Assembly (NCBI RefSeq): GCF_014204975.1
Contig: NZ_JACHMM010000001.1
Coordinates: 6,262,037-6,326,036 of the forward strand
Direction of reading: 5' to 3'
From: Jiangella mangrovi
GTDB taxonomy: Bacteria; Actinomycetota; Actinomycetes; Jiangellales; Jiangellaceae
Length of the DNA stretch: 64,000 nucleotides
Both the position numbers and the translations under genes were made by a program. Below are positions 1-8,590 of the stretch, one piece after another; position 1 is the stretch's first letter; each line of letters opens with the position of its first letter. Below the pieces are notes generated by a model. The model saw only the letters and a list, made by a program, of their open reading frames with translations. It searched no databases and was not told where the DNA came from.

Positions 1-1074
1 GGCCCGGACGCCCGGGTCGACCCGGACGAGCTGGTCCGGGCGGCCATGCGCTGGCACTTCGGCCCCGAGACCGGTACGCCCTTCTGGCTGCGCCGGGCCG
101 CGACGCTCGGGTTCGACCCGGTCGCCGACGTGCGGACCTGGGCGGACCTGCGGCTGTTCCCGAACGTCACCGACGAGCTGCGCGACGTCGCGGTGGCGGA
201 CCTCATCCCCCTGGGCTTCGGCCCGCACCCCGACGTCGTCTCCGTCATCGAGAGCGGCGGCACCACGGGCGCGCCGAAGCGGATCCCGCTGCTGCGCCCG
301 TTCGCCGACCTGTTCTCGCACCGCGAGGCCGGCGTCCTGACCGCCGCGGGCCTGGGGCCCGGCACGCACTGGCTGGCCATGCTGCCGGCCGGCCCGCACG
401 GCGCGTTCGAGCAGGTCAAGCGCGCGGCGTCGGCGCACAGCCGGGGCAGCCTGGTGTTCGGCATCGACCTCGACCCGCGGTGGGTGAAGAAGCTGGCCGG
501 CGCCGGCCAGGGCGTCGACGCCTACGTCGACCACCTGCTCGACCAGGCGGCGTTCGTCCTGCTGCAGCAGCCGGTCTCGGCCATGCGGATCACGCCGCCG
601 GTGCTGGCCCGGCTGACCGAGCGCGACGACCTCCTCGAGGCGGTCCAGCAGAAGATCCGCTACCTGGTGTGGGGCGGCGCGTCCATGGACCCGGAGGCGC
701 GGCACTACTACCGCACAGAGCTGCTGCCGGACGCCGTCCTGTCCTGCCGCTACGGCACGACGATGGCTCTGGGCGCCGGCGGCGCCGAGCGGCCCGGGCT
801 CGACGACGACGCGCCCTGCGCCCTCGACCCGTCGGTGTCGCCGTACGTGACGCTGAGCGTCGTCGACGCCCAGACGGGCGAGCCGGTGCCCTACGGCGAG
901 CGTGGCCGGCTCGTCGTCCACCACGTGAGCAAGTCGTTCCTGCTGCCGAACAACGCCGAGCGCGACACCGCGACCCGGCTCGAGCCGCTGCCCGGCCACG
1001 TCGGCGACGCGATCGCCGACGTCGCGCCGCTGGCGGAGTTCGGCGGCGTGGCCGTCGTCGAAGGGGTGTACTGA
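1..1074 (+). CDS. EhpF-like acyl-adenylating enzyme, 5' end cut by window edge
   Basis: The frame is open from base 1, so the ATG at 46 is probably internal and the true start lies outside the window. The sequence SGGTTGAPKR (about nt 253-282) is the phosphate-binding core motif of adenylate-forming (ANL) enzymes. YLVWGGASM and CRYGTTMALG follow in the expected order. The large C-terminal ANL lid is not evident; the frame ends soon after GERGRLVVHH, as in EhpF-type proteins of phenazine (griseoluteate) biosynthesis, which are proposed to activate a carboxylate before reduction. The stop overlaps the next start (TGATG, 1072-1076), so the pair is co-translated. Family is inferred from motifs and partner; the substrate is unknown. 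Confidence 0.7.
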   Translation, partial: GPDARVDPDELVRAAMRWHFGPETGTPFWLRRAATLGFDPVADVRTWADLRLFPNVTDELRDVAVADLIPLGFGPHPDVVSVIESGGTTGAPKRIPLLRPFADLFSHREAGVLTAAGLGPGTHWLAMLPAGPHGAFEQVKRAASAHSRGSLVFGIDLDPRWVKKLAGAGQGVDAYVDHLLDQAAFVLLQQPVSAMRITPPVLARLTERDDLLEAVQQKIRYLVWGGASMDPEARHYYRTELLPDAVLSCRYGTTMALGAGGAERPGLDDDAPCALDPSVSPYVTLSVVDAQTGEPVPYGERGRLVVHHVSKSFLLPNNAERDTATRLEPLPGHVGDAIADVAPLAEFGGVAVVEGVY

Positions 1075-2480
1075 TGACGACCGACGCCCTCGTGCAGGTC
1101 GACGCGCTCGGCCCGGCCGGCGCCTACCGGGCCCGGTACCGCGAGCCGGTCACCGACGTCACCGGCCGCACCGTCGCCGAGGTCGGCCTGGTTCCGGACC
1201 CGTACGTCGCCCGCGCCATGGCCGCGCTGCGCAAGGGCACGACCGCCCCGCTCGAGCAGCGCCGGGCCATGCTGCGGACGGCGGCCGGGCTGTTCGGGTC
1301 CGCGACCCTGCTGGGCCTCGGCCCGGACGACTACCAGCACCTGGTCAGCCGGGTCGCCGGACTGGGCATCACCGCGGTCCGCGCGTCGACGGAGAAGATC
1401 GTCGCCCGCTGCGCGTCGGCGTGGGAGGACGCCCAGGCGGCGCGCCCGGCCGGCGCCGTCACCGGCTGGCGCGACCCCGAGGCCCGCGACGGCGCCGCGC
1501 TCTGGTCCCGCCGCGGCGACGTGTTCGGGGTGCACGCCGCGGGCAACCATCCGTCCGTGCACGCCGCCTGGATCCAGGCGCTCGCCCTGGGCTACCGGGT
1601 CGCCGTCCGGCCGTCGCGCAAGGAGCCGTTCACCCCGGCCCGGCTGGTCGCGGCGCTGCGCGAGGCCGGCTTCGGCGCCGACGCCGTCGTTCTGCTGCCC
1701 ACCGACCACGCTGTGTCCGCCACGATGCTGCGACTGGCCGACCTCTCGATGGTCTACGGCGGCGACGCGGTGATCCAGCGCTACGGCGCCGACCCCACGG
1801 TGCTCCCCCAAGGCCCGGGCCGGACGAAGATCCTGCTCGCCGCCGACGCCGACTGGCGCGACCACGCGGACCTCGTCGACCTGGTCGCCGACTCCGCCGC
1901 CCGCAGTGGCGGCGCGGGCTGCACCAACGTCACCGGCGTGCTGGTCGAGGGCGGCGCGGACGAGGCCCGGGCCTTCGCGACGGCGCTCGCGGACCGGCTC
2001 GCGACGCTGCCGGTGACCCACCCCGAGGACGACGACGCCGTGCTGCCGGTCCACCCCGTCGCCGCGGCACGCGCGCTGGAGACGCAGCTCCGGTCGGTCG
2101 CGGCGGACGCGGAGCCGGTCGGCGCGACGGCGGACTCGATCGTCGCCGAGCTCGGCGACGGCAGTGCCGCCCTCCGGCCCGCCGTGCACCTGCTGGCGTC
2201 GGCCGCGGCGCCGCAACTGGGCGCCGAGCTGCCGTTCCCGTGCGTGTGGGTCGCGCCCTGGAGCCGCGCCGGCGACGGGGTCGCACCGCTGCGCGGGACG
2301 CTCGTCCTCACCGCGCTGACCAACGACGACGCGCTCATCGACGCGCTCGCCGAGGAGCGCACCATCCGCAACGTCTACGTGGGCGCCCGGCCGACCTGGT
2401 GGGCCGACCCGCGGGTCCCGCACGACGACTACCTCGCCGGCTTCCTCATGGAGTCGCGGGGCATCGTGAGCACCGCATGA
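1074..2480 (+). CDS. EhpG/LuxC-like acyl reductase (aldehyde dehydrogenase fold)
   Basis: A 468-residue aldehyde-dehydrogenase-superfamily protein of the acyl-reductase type. GVHAAGNHPSVHAAW (about residues 151-165) and the nucleotide-site stretch RVAVRPSRKEP precede the putative nucleophile Cys283 in GGAGCTNVTG. The C-terminal FLMESRG resembles EhpG-like proteins. Its likely role is NAD(P)H-dependent reduction of the acyl adenylate or thioester made by the upstream partner, giving an aldehyde. The ATG at 1074 overlaps the upstream stop and the 3' end overlaps the IclR start (ATGA at 2477), so three genes form one coupled operon. Whether the product is phenazine-like cannot be told: no phz core genes are visible. 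Confidence 0.7.
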   Translation: MTTDALVQVDALGPAGAYRARYREPVTDVTGRTVAEVGLVPDPYVARAMAALRKGTTAPLEQRRAMLRTAAGLFGSATLLGLGPDDYQHLVSRVAGLGITAVRASTEKIVARCASAWEDAQAARPAGAVTGWRDPEARDGAALWSRRGDVFGVHAAGNHPSVHAAWIQALALGYRVAVRPSRKEPFTPARLVAALREAGFGADAVVLLPTDHAVSATMLRLADLSMVYGGDAVIQRYGADPTVLPQGPGRTKILLAADADWRDHADLVDLVADSAARSGGAGCTNVTGVLVEGGADEARAFATALADRLATLPVTHPEDDDAVLPVHPVAAARALETQLRSVAADAEPVGATADSIVAELGDGSAALRPAVHLLASAAAPQLGAELPFPCVWVAPWSRAGDGVAPLRGTLVLTALTNDDALIDALAEERTIRNVYVGARPTWWADPRVPHDDYLAGFLMESRGIVSTA

Positions 2481-3220
2481 TCCCCGACGCTCCTGCCGTG
2501 CCACGATGGGGTGTGCGCGACGACCCCGGCATGCAGAGCGTGCTGCGCAGCCTGCGCGCCTTCGAGCTCATCGCCGAGCGGCAGCCGGTCCGGCTGGCCG
2601 AGCTGGTCCCGCTGCTGGAGCTGTCGAAGTCGACGGTGCAACGCATCCTCCGCACGCTCGAGAGCGCCGGCTGGATCGAGATCGCCTCCGGCGACGTCAC
2701 CCGCTGGCAGGTCGCGCCGCGCCCGCGGGAGGCGCTGTCGGCCGGACGGGGTCCGCTGCGGCTGGGCGAGGCGGCGGCGCCGGTCATGGCCGCGCTGCGC
2801 GACGACACCGGCGAGACCGTCCACCTGTCCGTCCCCGGACCCGGCGGCCGCATGGTCGTCGTCGACCACGCCGAGAGCCGGCACGAGCTGCGCATCGTCG
2901 CGCCCATCGGCACCGTCTTCGACGGCACGACGACGGCCGGCGGGCTGGCCGTGCTGGCCGCCGCGGGCGAGACCACCGGCGACGCGGCGGCCGACGAGCT
3001 GGTGGCCGCCGCCCGCCGCGACGGCTACTGCGTGCGCCCCGCCGAGAGCGGGCACACCGTCGGCATCGGCGCCGCGATCACCGACGGGTCCGGCGCGCCG
3101 GTCGCGGCGATCGTCCTGGTGGTGCCGGTGCTGCGGTACCGCGTCGACGACCGGGCCCGGCTGGGCGCCCGGGTCGTCGACGCGGCGACGGCGATCACGG
3201 CCGTCCTCGCCTCGCGCTGA
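2477..3220 (+). CDS. IclR-family transcriptional regulator
   Basis: 247 residues. The N-terminal winged helix-turn-helix (about residues 19-80) has recognition helix SKSTVQRILRTLE. It is followed by the IclR effector domain (about 95-245) with HLSVPG, APIGTVFDGTTTAGGLAVLAA-like and IGAAITD segments. The ATG at 2477 overlaps the preceding stop; a later Met at codon 19, just before the helix-turn-helix, is an alternative start. Being last in the EhpF/EhpG operon, it probably senses a substrate or product of that pathway. It converges with the permease gene that ends 14 bases away. Confidence 0.85.
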   Translation: MIPDAPAVPRWGVRDDPGMQSVLRSLRAFELIAERQPVRLAELVPLLELSKSTVQRILRTLESAGWIEIASGDVTRWQVAPRPREALSAGRGPLRLGEAAAPVMAALRDDTGETVHLSVPGPGGRMVVVDHAESRHELRIVAPIGTVFDGTTTAGGLAVLAAAGETTGDAAADELVAAARRDGYCVRPAESGHTVGIGAAITDGSGAPVAAIVLVVPVLRYRVDDRARLGARVVDAATAITAVLASR

Positions 3221-3234
3221 CCCGCGCCCGTCGC

Positions 3235-4062
3235 TCACCGCACCGCTCCCGCCGTCAGGCCGCTGACCAGGTTGCGCTGCAGGAACGCGCACAGGATCAC
3301 GATCGGGACGATCGCCATGAGCGCGGTCATCGCGATGGCGCCCCACTGCGGGCCGGAGTCGGTGACGAACGAGCTGATGAGGATCGGGTACGTCCGCGCG
3401 TTCTGGTTGGTGAAGATCAGCGCGAAGAAGAACTCGTTCCACGACAGGATCGAGCAGAACGCCGCAGCCGTCGCCGTCGCCGGCCGGATCAAGGGCACGA
3501 CCACGAACCAGAGCGCGCGCACCGGCCCGGCGCCGTCGACCGACGCCGCCTCGCGCACCTCGACCGGGAGCTGCGCGATGGCCGGGCTGATCATCCAGAT
3601 CGCGATCGGCAGGTGGAACGCCGTGTACACGAGGATCAGCGCGCCCACGCTGTCGATCAGGCCGGCCTGTCGCAGCAGGACGAAGATCGGCACCACGACG
3701 GCGAACGCGGGCAGGAACCGCAGCAGCAGGAACCCCACCCGCACGTGCCGCCCGACGTCGCGCGGGAAGCGGTGCACCGTCAGCGCGTAGGCCGCCGGCA
3801 CCGCCAGCGCGATGGTCAGCACCGTCGACACCGTCGTCGCCACCAGGCTGTTGCCGAAGAACTTCAGCCGGGCGGGGTCGGAGAAGAAGTCGACCACGTT
3901 GTCCAGCGTCGGGTTCAGCGGGATGACCTGCGGCGGGAACACCAGGATGTCGCTGTTGGACTTGAACGTCGTGCTCACGACCCACACCAGCGGCAGCAGG
4001 GTGGCCACGAGCAGCACGAGCACGGCGACCGTGCGCAGCGCCGTCAGCAGGATGCGAGTCAC
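3235..4062 (-). CDS. carbohydrate ABC transporter permease, MalG/UgpE type
   Basis: 275 residues with about six transmembrane helices, the first at residues 8-28. The EAA loop that contacts the ATPase is visible as EAASVDGAGPVRALWFVVVP, roughly residue 190. The start is GTG at 4062, overlapping the TGA of the upstream permease by three bases. It is the last gene of the minus-strand sugar-transport operon. No ATPase gene is present in the operon, which is common in actinomycetes where a shared MsiK-type ATPase serves many such importers. Confidence 0.9.
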   Translation of the reverse strand: MTRILLTALRTVAVLVLLVATLLPLVWVVSTTFKSNSDILVFPPQVIPLNPTLDNVVDFFSDPARLKFFGNSLVATTVSTVLTIALAVPAAYALTVHRFPRDVGRHVRVGFLLLRFLPAFAVVVPIFVLLRQAGLIDSVGALILVYTAFHLPIAIWMISPAIAQLPVEVREAASVDGAGPVRALWFVVVPLIRPATATAAAFCSILSWNEFFFALIFTNQNARTYPILISSFVTDSGPQWGAIAMTALMAIVPIVILCAFLQRNLVSGLTAGAVR

Positions 4063-4991
4063 AGCCCGGCCCTCCTGTCCGCGCGCCGCATGACGCCGAG
4101 GTACACCACGGCGAACACCACGAGCGCGAGCGTGAACACCACGGCCAGCGCCGACGCGTACCCCTGCTGGAACTCCGCGAAGCCGCGTTTGTACAGGAAG
4201 ATGCCGACGGTCGTGGTCGCGTTGCCCGGCCCGCCCGACGTGAGCGCGTACGGCAGGTCGAACGCCTTGGCGGCGTCGATGATCCGCAGGAGCATCGCCA
4301 CCAGCGTCACCGGCATCATCAGCGGCAGCGTGATGCTCCAGAAGCTGCGCACGGCATTGGCCCCGTCGAGGCGGGCGGCCTCCTTGATGTCGTCCGGGAT
4401 CGCCAGCAGCCCGGCCGAGAGCATCATGAACACGAACGGCGTCCACGCCCACACATCGACGAAGATCATGACGCCGAGCGCCCGCTCGGGATCGCCGGTC
4501 CAGTCGCGGTCCGGCGTCCCGAGCAGCGCGTTGATCCACCCGTACTGGGGGTTGAACAGGAACCGCCAGACGATGCCGACGACCACCGGGCACAGCGCCA
4601 TGGGGATCGCGATGATCACCCGCAGCAGGTGCCCCAGCCGCGAGATCGGGCCCTGCAGGAGCAGCGCCAGTCCCCACGCGAGCACGACCTCGATCGCCAC
4701 CGACACGACGGTGTAGACGACGGTGACGCGCACCGCCTCGCGGAACAGGTCGTCCTCGAACAGCCGCACGTAGTTGTCGAGGCCGACGATGTCGCCGACA
4801 CCGGCCGCGTTCAGGTCGGTGAAGCTGTACATCACGGTGCGGACCAGCGGATACCCGGCGAACGCGAGCAGCAGCGCCACGCTGGGCACCAGCATCCAGA
4901 AGTACGCCGTCGGCGTCCGCCGGCGGGACCGGCCGGGAGCCGGCCCGCCGACGTCGGTCCGCCGCGTGCGCGGACTCAGGGTGGTCGTCAT
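4059..4991 (-). CDS. carbohydrate ABC transporter permease, MalF/UgpA type
   Basis: 310 residues. A basic cytoplasmic N-terminus (RTRRTD, RSRRR) is followed by six predicted helices, the first around YFWMLVPSVALLLAFAGYP. The EAA motif EAARLDGANAVRSFWSITLP marks the coupling loop. It heterodimerises with the product of the next gene downstream. It lies 11 bases after the binding-lipoprotein gene, so lipoprotein and permeases form a standard CUT1-type import unit. Confidence 0.92.
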   Translation of the reverse strand: MTTTLSPRTRRTDVGGPAPGRSRRRTPTAYFWMLVPSVALLLAFAGYPLVRTVMYSFTDLNAAGVGDIVGLDNYVRLFEDDLFREAVRVTVVYTVVSVAIEVVLAWGLALLLQGPISRLGHLLRVIIAIPMALCPVVVGIVWRFLFNPQYGWINALLGTPDRDWTGDPERALGVMIFVDVWAWTPFVFMMLSAGLLAIPDDIKEAARLDGANAVRSFWSITLPLMMPVTLVAMLLRIIDAAKAFDLPYALTSGGPGNATTTVGIFLYKRGFAEFQQGYASALAVVFTLALVVFAVVYLGVMRRADRRAGL

Positions 4992-5002
4992 GAGGTGCGG
5001 TC

Positions 5003-6286
5003 CTAGTCGCCGACGAGGTCGCGGTACTGGTCGGCCAGCTCCTGGGCGGCCTCCTCGGCACTGCCGGCCTGGCCGGCGAGGAACCGCGACACGGTGTCGT
5101 CCATCATGCCGTTGATCTGCGCGGCGGTCGCACCCCGGGCCTTGCCCAGCGAGCTGGACAGCGCGTCGAGGATGCCCTGGGTCTGCCAGGCCGCCTGCAC
5201 GTCGGGGTCGTCGTAGGTCGCCTGCTGCACGGCCGGCTTGCCGTAGTCGTTGTAGCAGGCGAGGTCCGCCTCCTCCGAGGTCATGAACCGGGCCAGCTCG
5301 TAGGCGGCGTCCTGCTGCTTCGACGTCTGGGTGACGCTCAGGCCCCAGCCGCCGGCCTCACCGTGCCCGCCGGGGATCACCGTCGCGCCGACGTTGCCCA
5401 GCACCTTGTTGCTGTCGCCCTCGTCGTTCACCAGGCCGAGCACCGTCGTCGGCATCAGCTCGGCCATCGCGACCGTGCCGCCGGCGAACTGCGCGGCCAC
5501 CTCGGCGAACGTCGCGGCCAGCGCGCCGGGCGGCGAGTACACCGTCGCGTCGTCCTTCAGCTGCTGCAGCGCCTGCGCGGCCGCGTCGACGTCCATCTCG
5601 CTGCCGGGCTCGCCGAGCGCCTCGCCGCCGAAGCCGTAGTAGCGGTTGTCGAACATCGTCTGCGCGTGCGACGGCGCCGCCTTGACGGAGGTCCCGTACA
5701 CCCCTGGGAAGTCCGGGTTGTCGGAGAAGAACTCCGCCGTGTCGGTGAACTCCTGCCAGGTCGTCGGCGGCTCCAGCCCGGCCTGCTCGAACAGATCGGT
5801 GCGGTAGAACAGCGTCTCGGCCTGAGCCGTGAACGGGATGGCGTACTGCTGGTCCTCGAACACGTAGGTGTCCGTCGACGCCGGCAGGATGCCGCCCAGG
5901 ACGTCCTCGTCCTCCTCGACCTTGTCGGTGATCGGCACCATGAACGGCGAGAACTCCCCCGTCCACTGGTAGGCGATCATCGTGAGGTCGTAGGTGTCCG
6001 AGCCGCTGGACAGCGTGGTCAGCAGCTTGTCGTGGTAGCCCTGGAAGCCCTCCGACTGGACGTTGACCTCGATGCCCGTCTCGTCGGTGAAGCGCTGGAC
6101 GTAGTCGGTGACACACGGCGTGTACACGTCGGTGTCCAGGAACAGGGCGTTGAGCGTGACGTCGCCGTCGCCGGACGAACCGGCGTTGTCACCGCCGCCG
6201 CAGGCGGACAGCGCGACCGCGGCGGTGGTGAGGGTGAGGGCCGCGAGCGCGCGGCGCACCCGGCGGGTGGGTGTTCCGATGATCAT
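5003..6286 (-). CDS. extracellular sugar-binding lipoprotein (ABC transporter)
   Basis: 427 residues. A basic N-region (RRVRR) and hydrophobic stretch lead to the lipobox LSAC with Cys29, then a Gly/Ser/Asp-rich linker, so the mature protein is lipid-anchored outside the membrane. The body resembles family-1 extracellular solute-binding proteins (segments such as YDLTMIAYQW, AIPFTAQAETLFYRTDLFEQAGL and a C-terminal helical region). It captures a carbohydrate for the two downstream permeases. The gene is the third in an operon headed by an enolase-superfamily enzyme, and the LacI-type operators lie in front of that first gene. Confidence 0.92.
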   Translation of the reverse strand: MIIGTPTRRVRRALAALTLTTAAVALSACGGGDNAGSSGDGDVTLNALFLDTDVYTPCVTDYVQRFTDETGIEVNVQSEGFQGYHDKLLTTLSSGSDTYDLTMIAYQWTGEFSPFMVPITDKVEEDEDVLGGILPASTDTYVFEDQQYAIPFTAQAETLFYRTDLFEQAGLEPPTTWQEFTDTAEFFSDNPDFPGVYGTSVKAAPSHAQTMFDNRYYGFGGEALGEPGSEMDVDAAAQALQQLKDDATVYSPPGALAATFAEVAAQFAGGTVAMAELMPTTVLGLVNDEGDSNKVLGNVGATVIPGGHGEAGGWGLSVTQTSKQQDAAYELARFMTSEEADLACYNDYGKPAVQQATYDDPDVQAAWQTQGILDALSSSLGKARGATAAQINGMMDDTVSRFLAGQAGSAEEAAQELADQYRDLVGD

Positions 6287-6330
6287 GGTGCCTCCTGTCG
6301 ACGTTGAGGAGAGCGGCGGCGGTCGTAGGC

Positions 6331-7281
6331 CTAGAGCACGGTCGTGGCCGTGCGGGCCTGCAGCGACTTGGCCGCCGCGAAGCTGCGGAAGCCGGCGATG
6401 GTGTCCTTCGTGTGGAAGGCGACGGGCGGGTAGACGGCGTTGCCGGCGAGGTCGTCGGGGTCCATCCGGAACGCTCGCAGCGCCTCGCGCGACCCGGTGC
6501 GCGCGAGCGCGTTGACCAGCACGGCCGTGTGGTAGCCGAAGTAGTACTCCTGGATCCAGACCGAGCAGGCGACGGCGCCGCTCTCGACCAGGTCCACGGT
6601 CTCGGGCAGCAGGTCGTAGCCGACGATCGTGAGGTCGGGGCGGCCGGCCAGCTCGGCGGCCCTGGCCTGCACGATCGGGTGGTAGCCGTAGACGCCGTAC
6701 ATGCCGGCTGCCTCGGGGTTCTCCTCGAGCAGCCGCCGCGCGACCTGCAGCGAGCGGGCGACGTCCTCGCCGTCGCTCTCGCCGACCACCACGCGGTGGC
6801 CGTGGCGCTGCATGGACTCGAGGAACCCGGCGAGCTTGGCGGCCGCGCCGGGCGCGTGGTCGGAGCCGGTCTGGGCGATCACCGTCGACCCCGCCGGCAA
6901 CCGCTCGGCGAGCACGTCGCCGAGCCGGTTCGCGACGTCCCTGATCGCCGGCATGCCGACGAACGTCAGCCGCCCGCTCGTCGGCGCGTCCAGGTCGAAC
7001 GCGACGACGGGGACGCCGCGGCGGTCCGCCTCGGCGACGATCTCGTCGAACGCGTCGGCCCGCGTGGCCACGAACGCGAGCGCGTCGACGCCGTCGTCGA
7101 GCTGGCGGCGCATGAGCTCCACCTGCGCCGCGACGTCCTCGCTCGGCGGGGCCTCGATGCGCAGGTCCAGCCCGAGCGCCCCGGCCGCGTCGTGCCAGCC
7201 GGCGTTCACCATGTCCCAGTACGCGTGCTGGTTCTTCTCGGTGACGCCGACGCGGACCTTCCGGTCGAACGGGACGCTCAT
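6331..7281 (-). CDS. sugar-binding protein (periplasmic-binding fold) with no signal peptide
   Basis: 316 residues matching the type I periplasmic sugar-binding fold: KVRVGVTEKNQHAYWDMVNAG near the N-terminus, DALAFVATRADAFDEIV, VIAQTGSDHAPGAAAKLAGF and LTIVGYDLLPETVDLV. It starts MSVPFDRKVRVG, with no hydrophobic signal, lipobox or helix-turn-helix, so it should be cytoplasmic. The start is 1 base past the stop of the preceding enzyme and the lipoprotein gene follows. It may act as a cytosolic sugar sensor or as a partner of an unseen regulator. An upstream start supplying a signal peptide is excluded because the preceding gene occupies that sequence. Confidence 0.75.
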   Translation of the reverse strand: MSVPFDRKVRVGVTEKNQHAYWDMVNAGWHDAAGALGLDLRIEAPPSEDVAAQVELMRRQLDDGVDALAFVATRADAFDEIVAEADRRGVPVVAFDLDAPTSGRLTFVGMPAIRDVANRLGDVLAERLPAGSTVIAQTGSDHAPGAAAKLAGFLESMQRHGHRVVVGESDGEDVARSLQVARRLLEENPEAAGMYGVYGYHPIVQARAAELAGRPDLTIVGYDLLPETVDLVESGAVACSVWIQEYYFGYHTAVLVNALARTGSREALRAFRMDPDDLAGNAVYPPVAFHTKDTIAGFRSFAAAKSLQARTATTVL

Positions 7282-7282
7282 G

Positions 7283-8404
7283 TCAGGCCGCCTTGCGGCT
7301 GGCGCGGACCTTGGACAGGTCCAGGCCCTCGATGCCCAGGCCCGGCGCGTCGTCGACGACCGCGGCGCCGTTCTCGACCCGGACGCCGCCGCCGGTGACG
7401 ATGTCCTCCTCGAGCAGCAGGTGGCAGCAGACGCCGGTGTAGATCGGCCGCTTCGACGCCAGCGCCAGGTGCGCGACGGCGGTGTTGGCCACGCGCATCT
7501 CGTTGATCTCGTCGACGATGTAGGCGATGTTGGCCGCCTCGGCCATCTTGATCATCTGCAGGCACGGCTGGATGCCGCCGACCCGGCTGATCTTCAGGCT
7601 CACGATGTCGGCAGCCCGGGCGTCGATGACGTTGCGCAGGTCGGCGACCGAGCGGATGCCGTCGTCGAGCATCAGAGGGATCCTGGTGGCGCGCCGGATC
7701 TCGGCGGCGCCCTTCAGGTCGTACCCGTCGATGGGCTGCTCGAGGATGAGGTTGCGCGGGAAGCGGGCCCGGCGCTCCAGTACCCCGACGATGTCGAGGG
7801 TCTGGTTGACGCTCCACCCCTGGTTGACGTCGATGCTGAGCACGACGTCCTCGGGAATGGCGTCGAGGATCTGGTTGACCAGGGCGATGTCGTAGTCGGT
7901 GTCGCCGCTCATCTTCTGCTTGAACGCCCGGTACCCCTGGTCGATCAGCGCCAGCAGGTCCGACGTGGTGTCGTCGTACGTGGCCGGCGTGATGTGCGTC
8001 CGCAGCGAGTCGTGCACCCGGCCGCCGAGCAGCTGGTACACGGGGACGCCGAGGGCCTTGCCCACGGTGTCGTACAACGCCATGTCGATGCCGGCCTTCG
8101 CCGCGACGTTGCTGATCGGCGAGTGCCGGTCGACCTCCATGAGGATCCGCGTGATCTGCCGCGGGTCCTTGCCGACGATGTGCGGCTTCAGGTACTCGAT
8201 GCCCTCGATGGTCTGCCAGGCCGTCTCGCCGTAGACCCCGGGCGAGTGCGCCGCCTCCCCGATGCCGACGACGCCGGTGTCGGTGTGGATCTCGACGATG
8301 ACGTTGGTCTGCTCCGGAGCCTTCGGATAGAACCGCTTGTCGGCCTGGTACTCGGACCGGTAGTTGATCTCGACCGGCGTGGTGACGATCTCAGTGATCT
8401 TCAA
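7283..8404 (-). CDS. mandelate racemase/muconate lactonizing family enzyme (MLE subgroup)
   Basis: About 373 residues from the TTG at 8404, chosen because GGAGG (8410-8414) lies five bases before it. The same frame extends to another TTG at 8464, but that would translate through the promoter and operator. Active-site pattern from this start: Lys162-x-Lys164 on the second barrel strand, metal ligands Asp192, Glu222 and Asp247, and Lys271 (SLKISRVGG). This is the two-lysine arrangement of muconate-lactonizing and dipeptide-epimerase relatives rather than sugar-acid dehydratases. It heads the sugar ABC operon, so it probably processes the imported compound or a lactone of it. Confidence 0.85.
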   Translation of the reverse strand: MKITEIVTTPVEINYRSEYQADKRFYPKAPEQTNVIVEIHTDTGVVGIGEAAHSPGVYGETAWQTIEGIEYLKPHIVGKDPRQITRILMEVDRHSPISNVAAKAGIDMALYDTVGKALGVPVYQLLGGRVHDSLRTHITPATYDDTTSDLLALIDQGYRAFKQKMSGDTDYDIALVNQILDAIPEDVVLSIDVNQGWSVNQTLDIVGVLERRARFPRNLILEQPIDGYDLKGAAEIRRATRIPLMLDDGIRSVADLRNVIDARAADIVSLKISRVGGIQPCLQMIKMAEAANIAYIVDEINEMRVANTAVAHLALASKRPIYTGVCCHLLLEEDIVTGGGVRVENGAAVVDDAPGLGIEGLDLSKVRASRKAA

Positions 8405-8435
8405 AATGACCTCCGCAGCACGAACGTCCGGGTAG

Positions 8436-8447
8436 GTTAACGTTAAC
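8436..8447. promoter_or_regulatory. LacI-type operator O1 (perfect 12-bp palindrome)
   Basis: GTTAACGTTAAC is a perfect palindrome 32 bases upstream of the proposed TTG start (8404) of the enolase-superfamily gene. It overlaps the expected -10 region of the promoter whose -35 is at 8459-8464. Palindromes centred on CG are typical of LacI-family operators. The LacI gene at 8881-9912 has a matching site in front of it. Confidence 0.8.
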
Positions 8448-8458
8448 TCTGCGGGGAT

Positions 8459-8464
8459 TGTCAA
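8459..8464 (-). promoter_or_regulatory. -35 element of the sugar ABC operon promoter
   Basis: TTGACA reads on the minus strand, 17-18 bases ahead of the operator-embedded -10 region (8436-8441). Sites at 8436-8447 and 8481-8492 bracket it, which fits repression by blocking polymerase. Confidence 0.55.
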
Positions 8465-8480
8465 CTACCTCGCGGGCACG

Positions 8481-8492
8481 AACGTTAACGTT
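8481..8492. promoter_or_regulatory. LacI-type operator O2
   Basis: AACGTTAACGTT is a perfect 12-bp palindrome sharing the AACGTTAACG core with O1. It lies 45 bases further upstream, about four helical turns from O1, so one repressor tetramer or two dimers on the same DNA face could hold both. Confidence 0.75.
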
Positions 8493-8531
8493 ACCTCTCC
8501 GTGACCGCGGACAGGCTCACGCCCGCCGGTT

Positions 8532-8590
8532 TCCATGATCATCAACCTTTCGCGTCGCCAGGGCAGCACAAAAGGGTTGTTGATCATGGA
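8532..8590. repeat. inverted repeat, 19/20-base arms
   Basis: The left arm TCCATGATCATCAACCTTT (8532-8550) pairs with 8571-8590, whose reverse complement differs by one substitution and one inserted C. The loop is 20 bases. It is AT-richer than its surroundings and lies between the operators and the LacI 3' region, with no gene over it. It could be a terminator for leftward transcription or a binding site. Confidence 0.7.

Noticed and set aside
2429-3985. Minus-strand open frame crossing the IclR gene and the permease gene
   Set aside because: It runs antisense to the IclR gene and out of frame over the permease; the product is Arg/Gly/Ala-rich and matches nothing.
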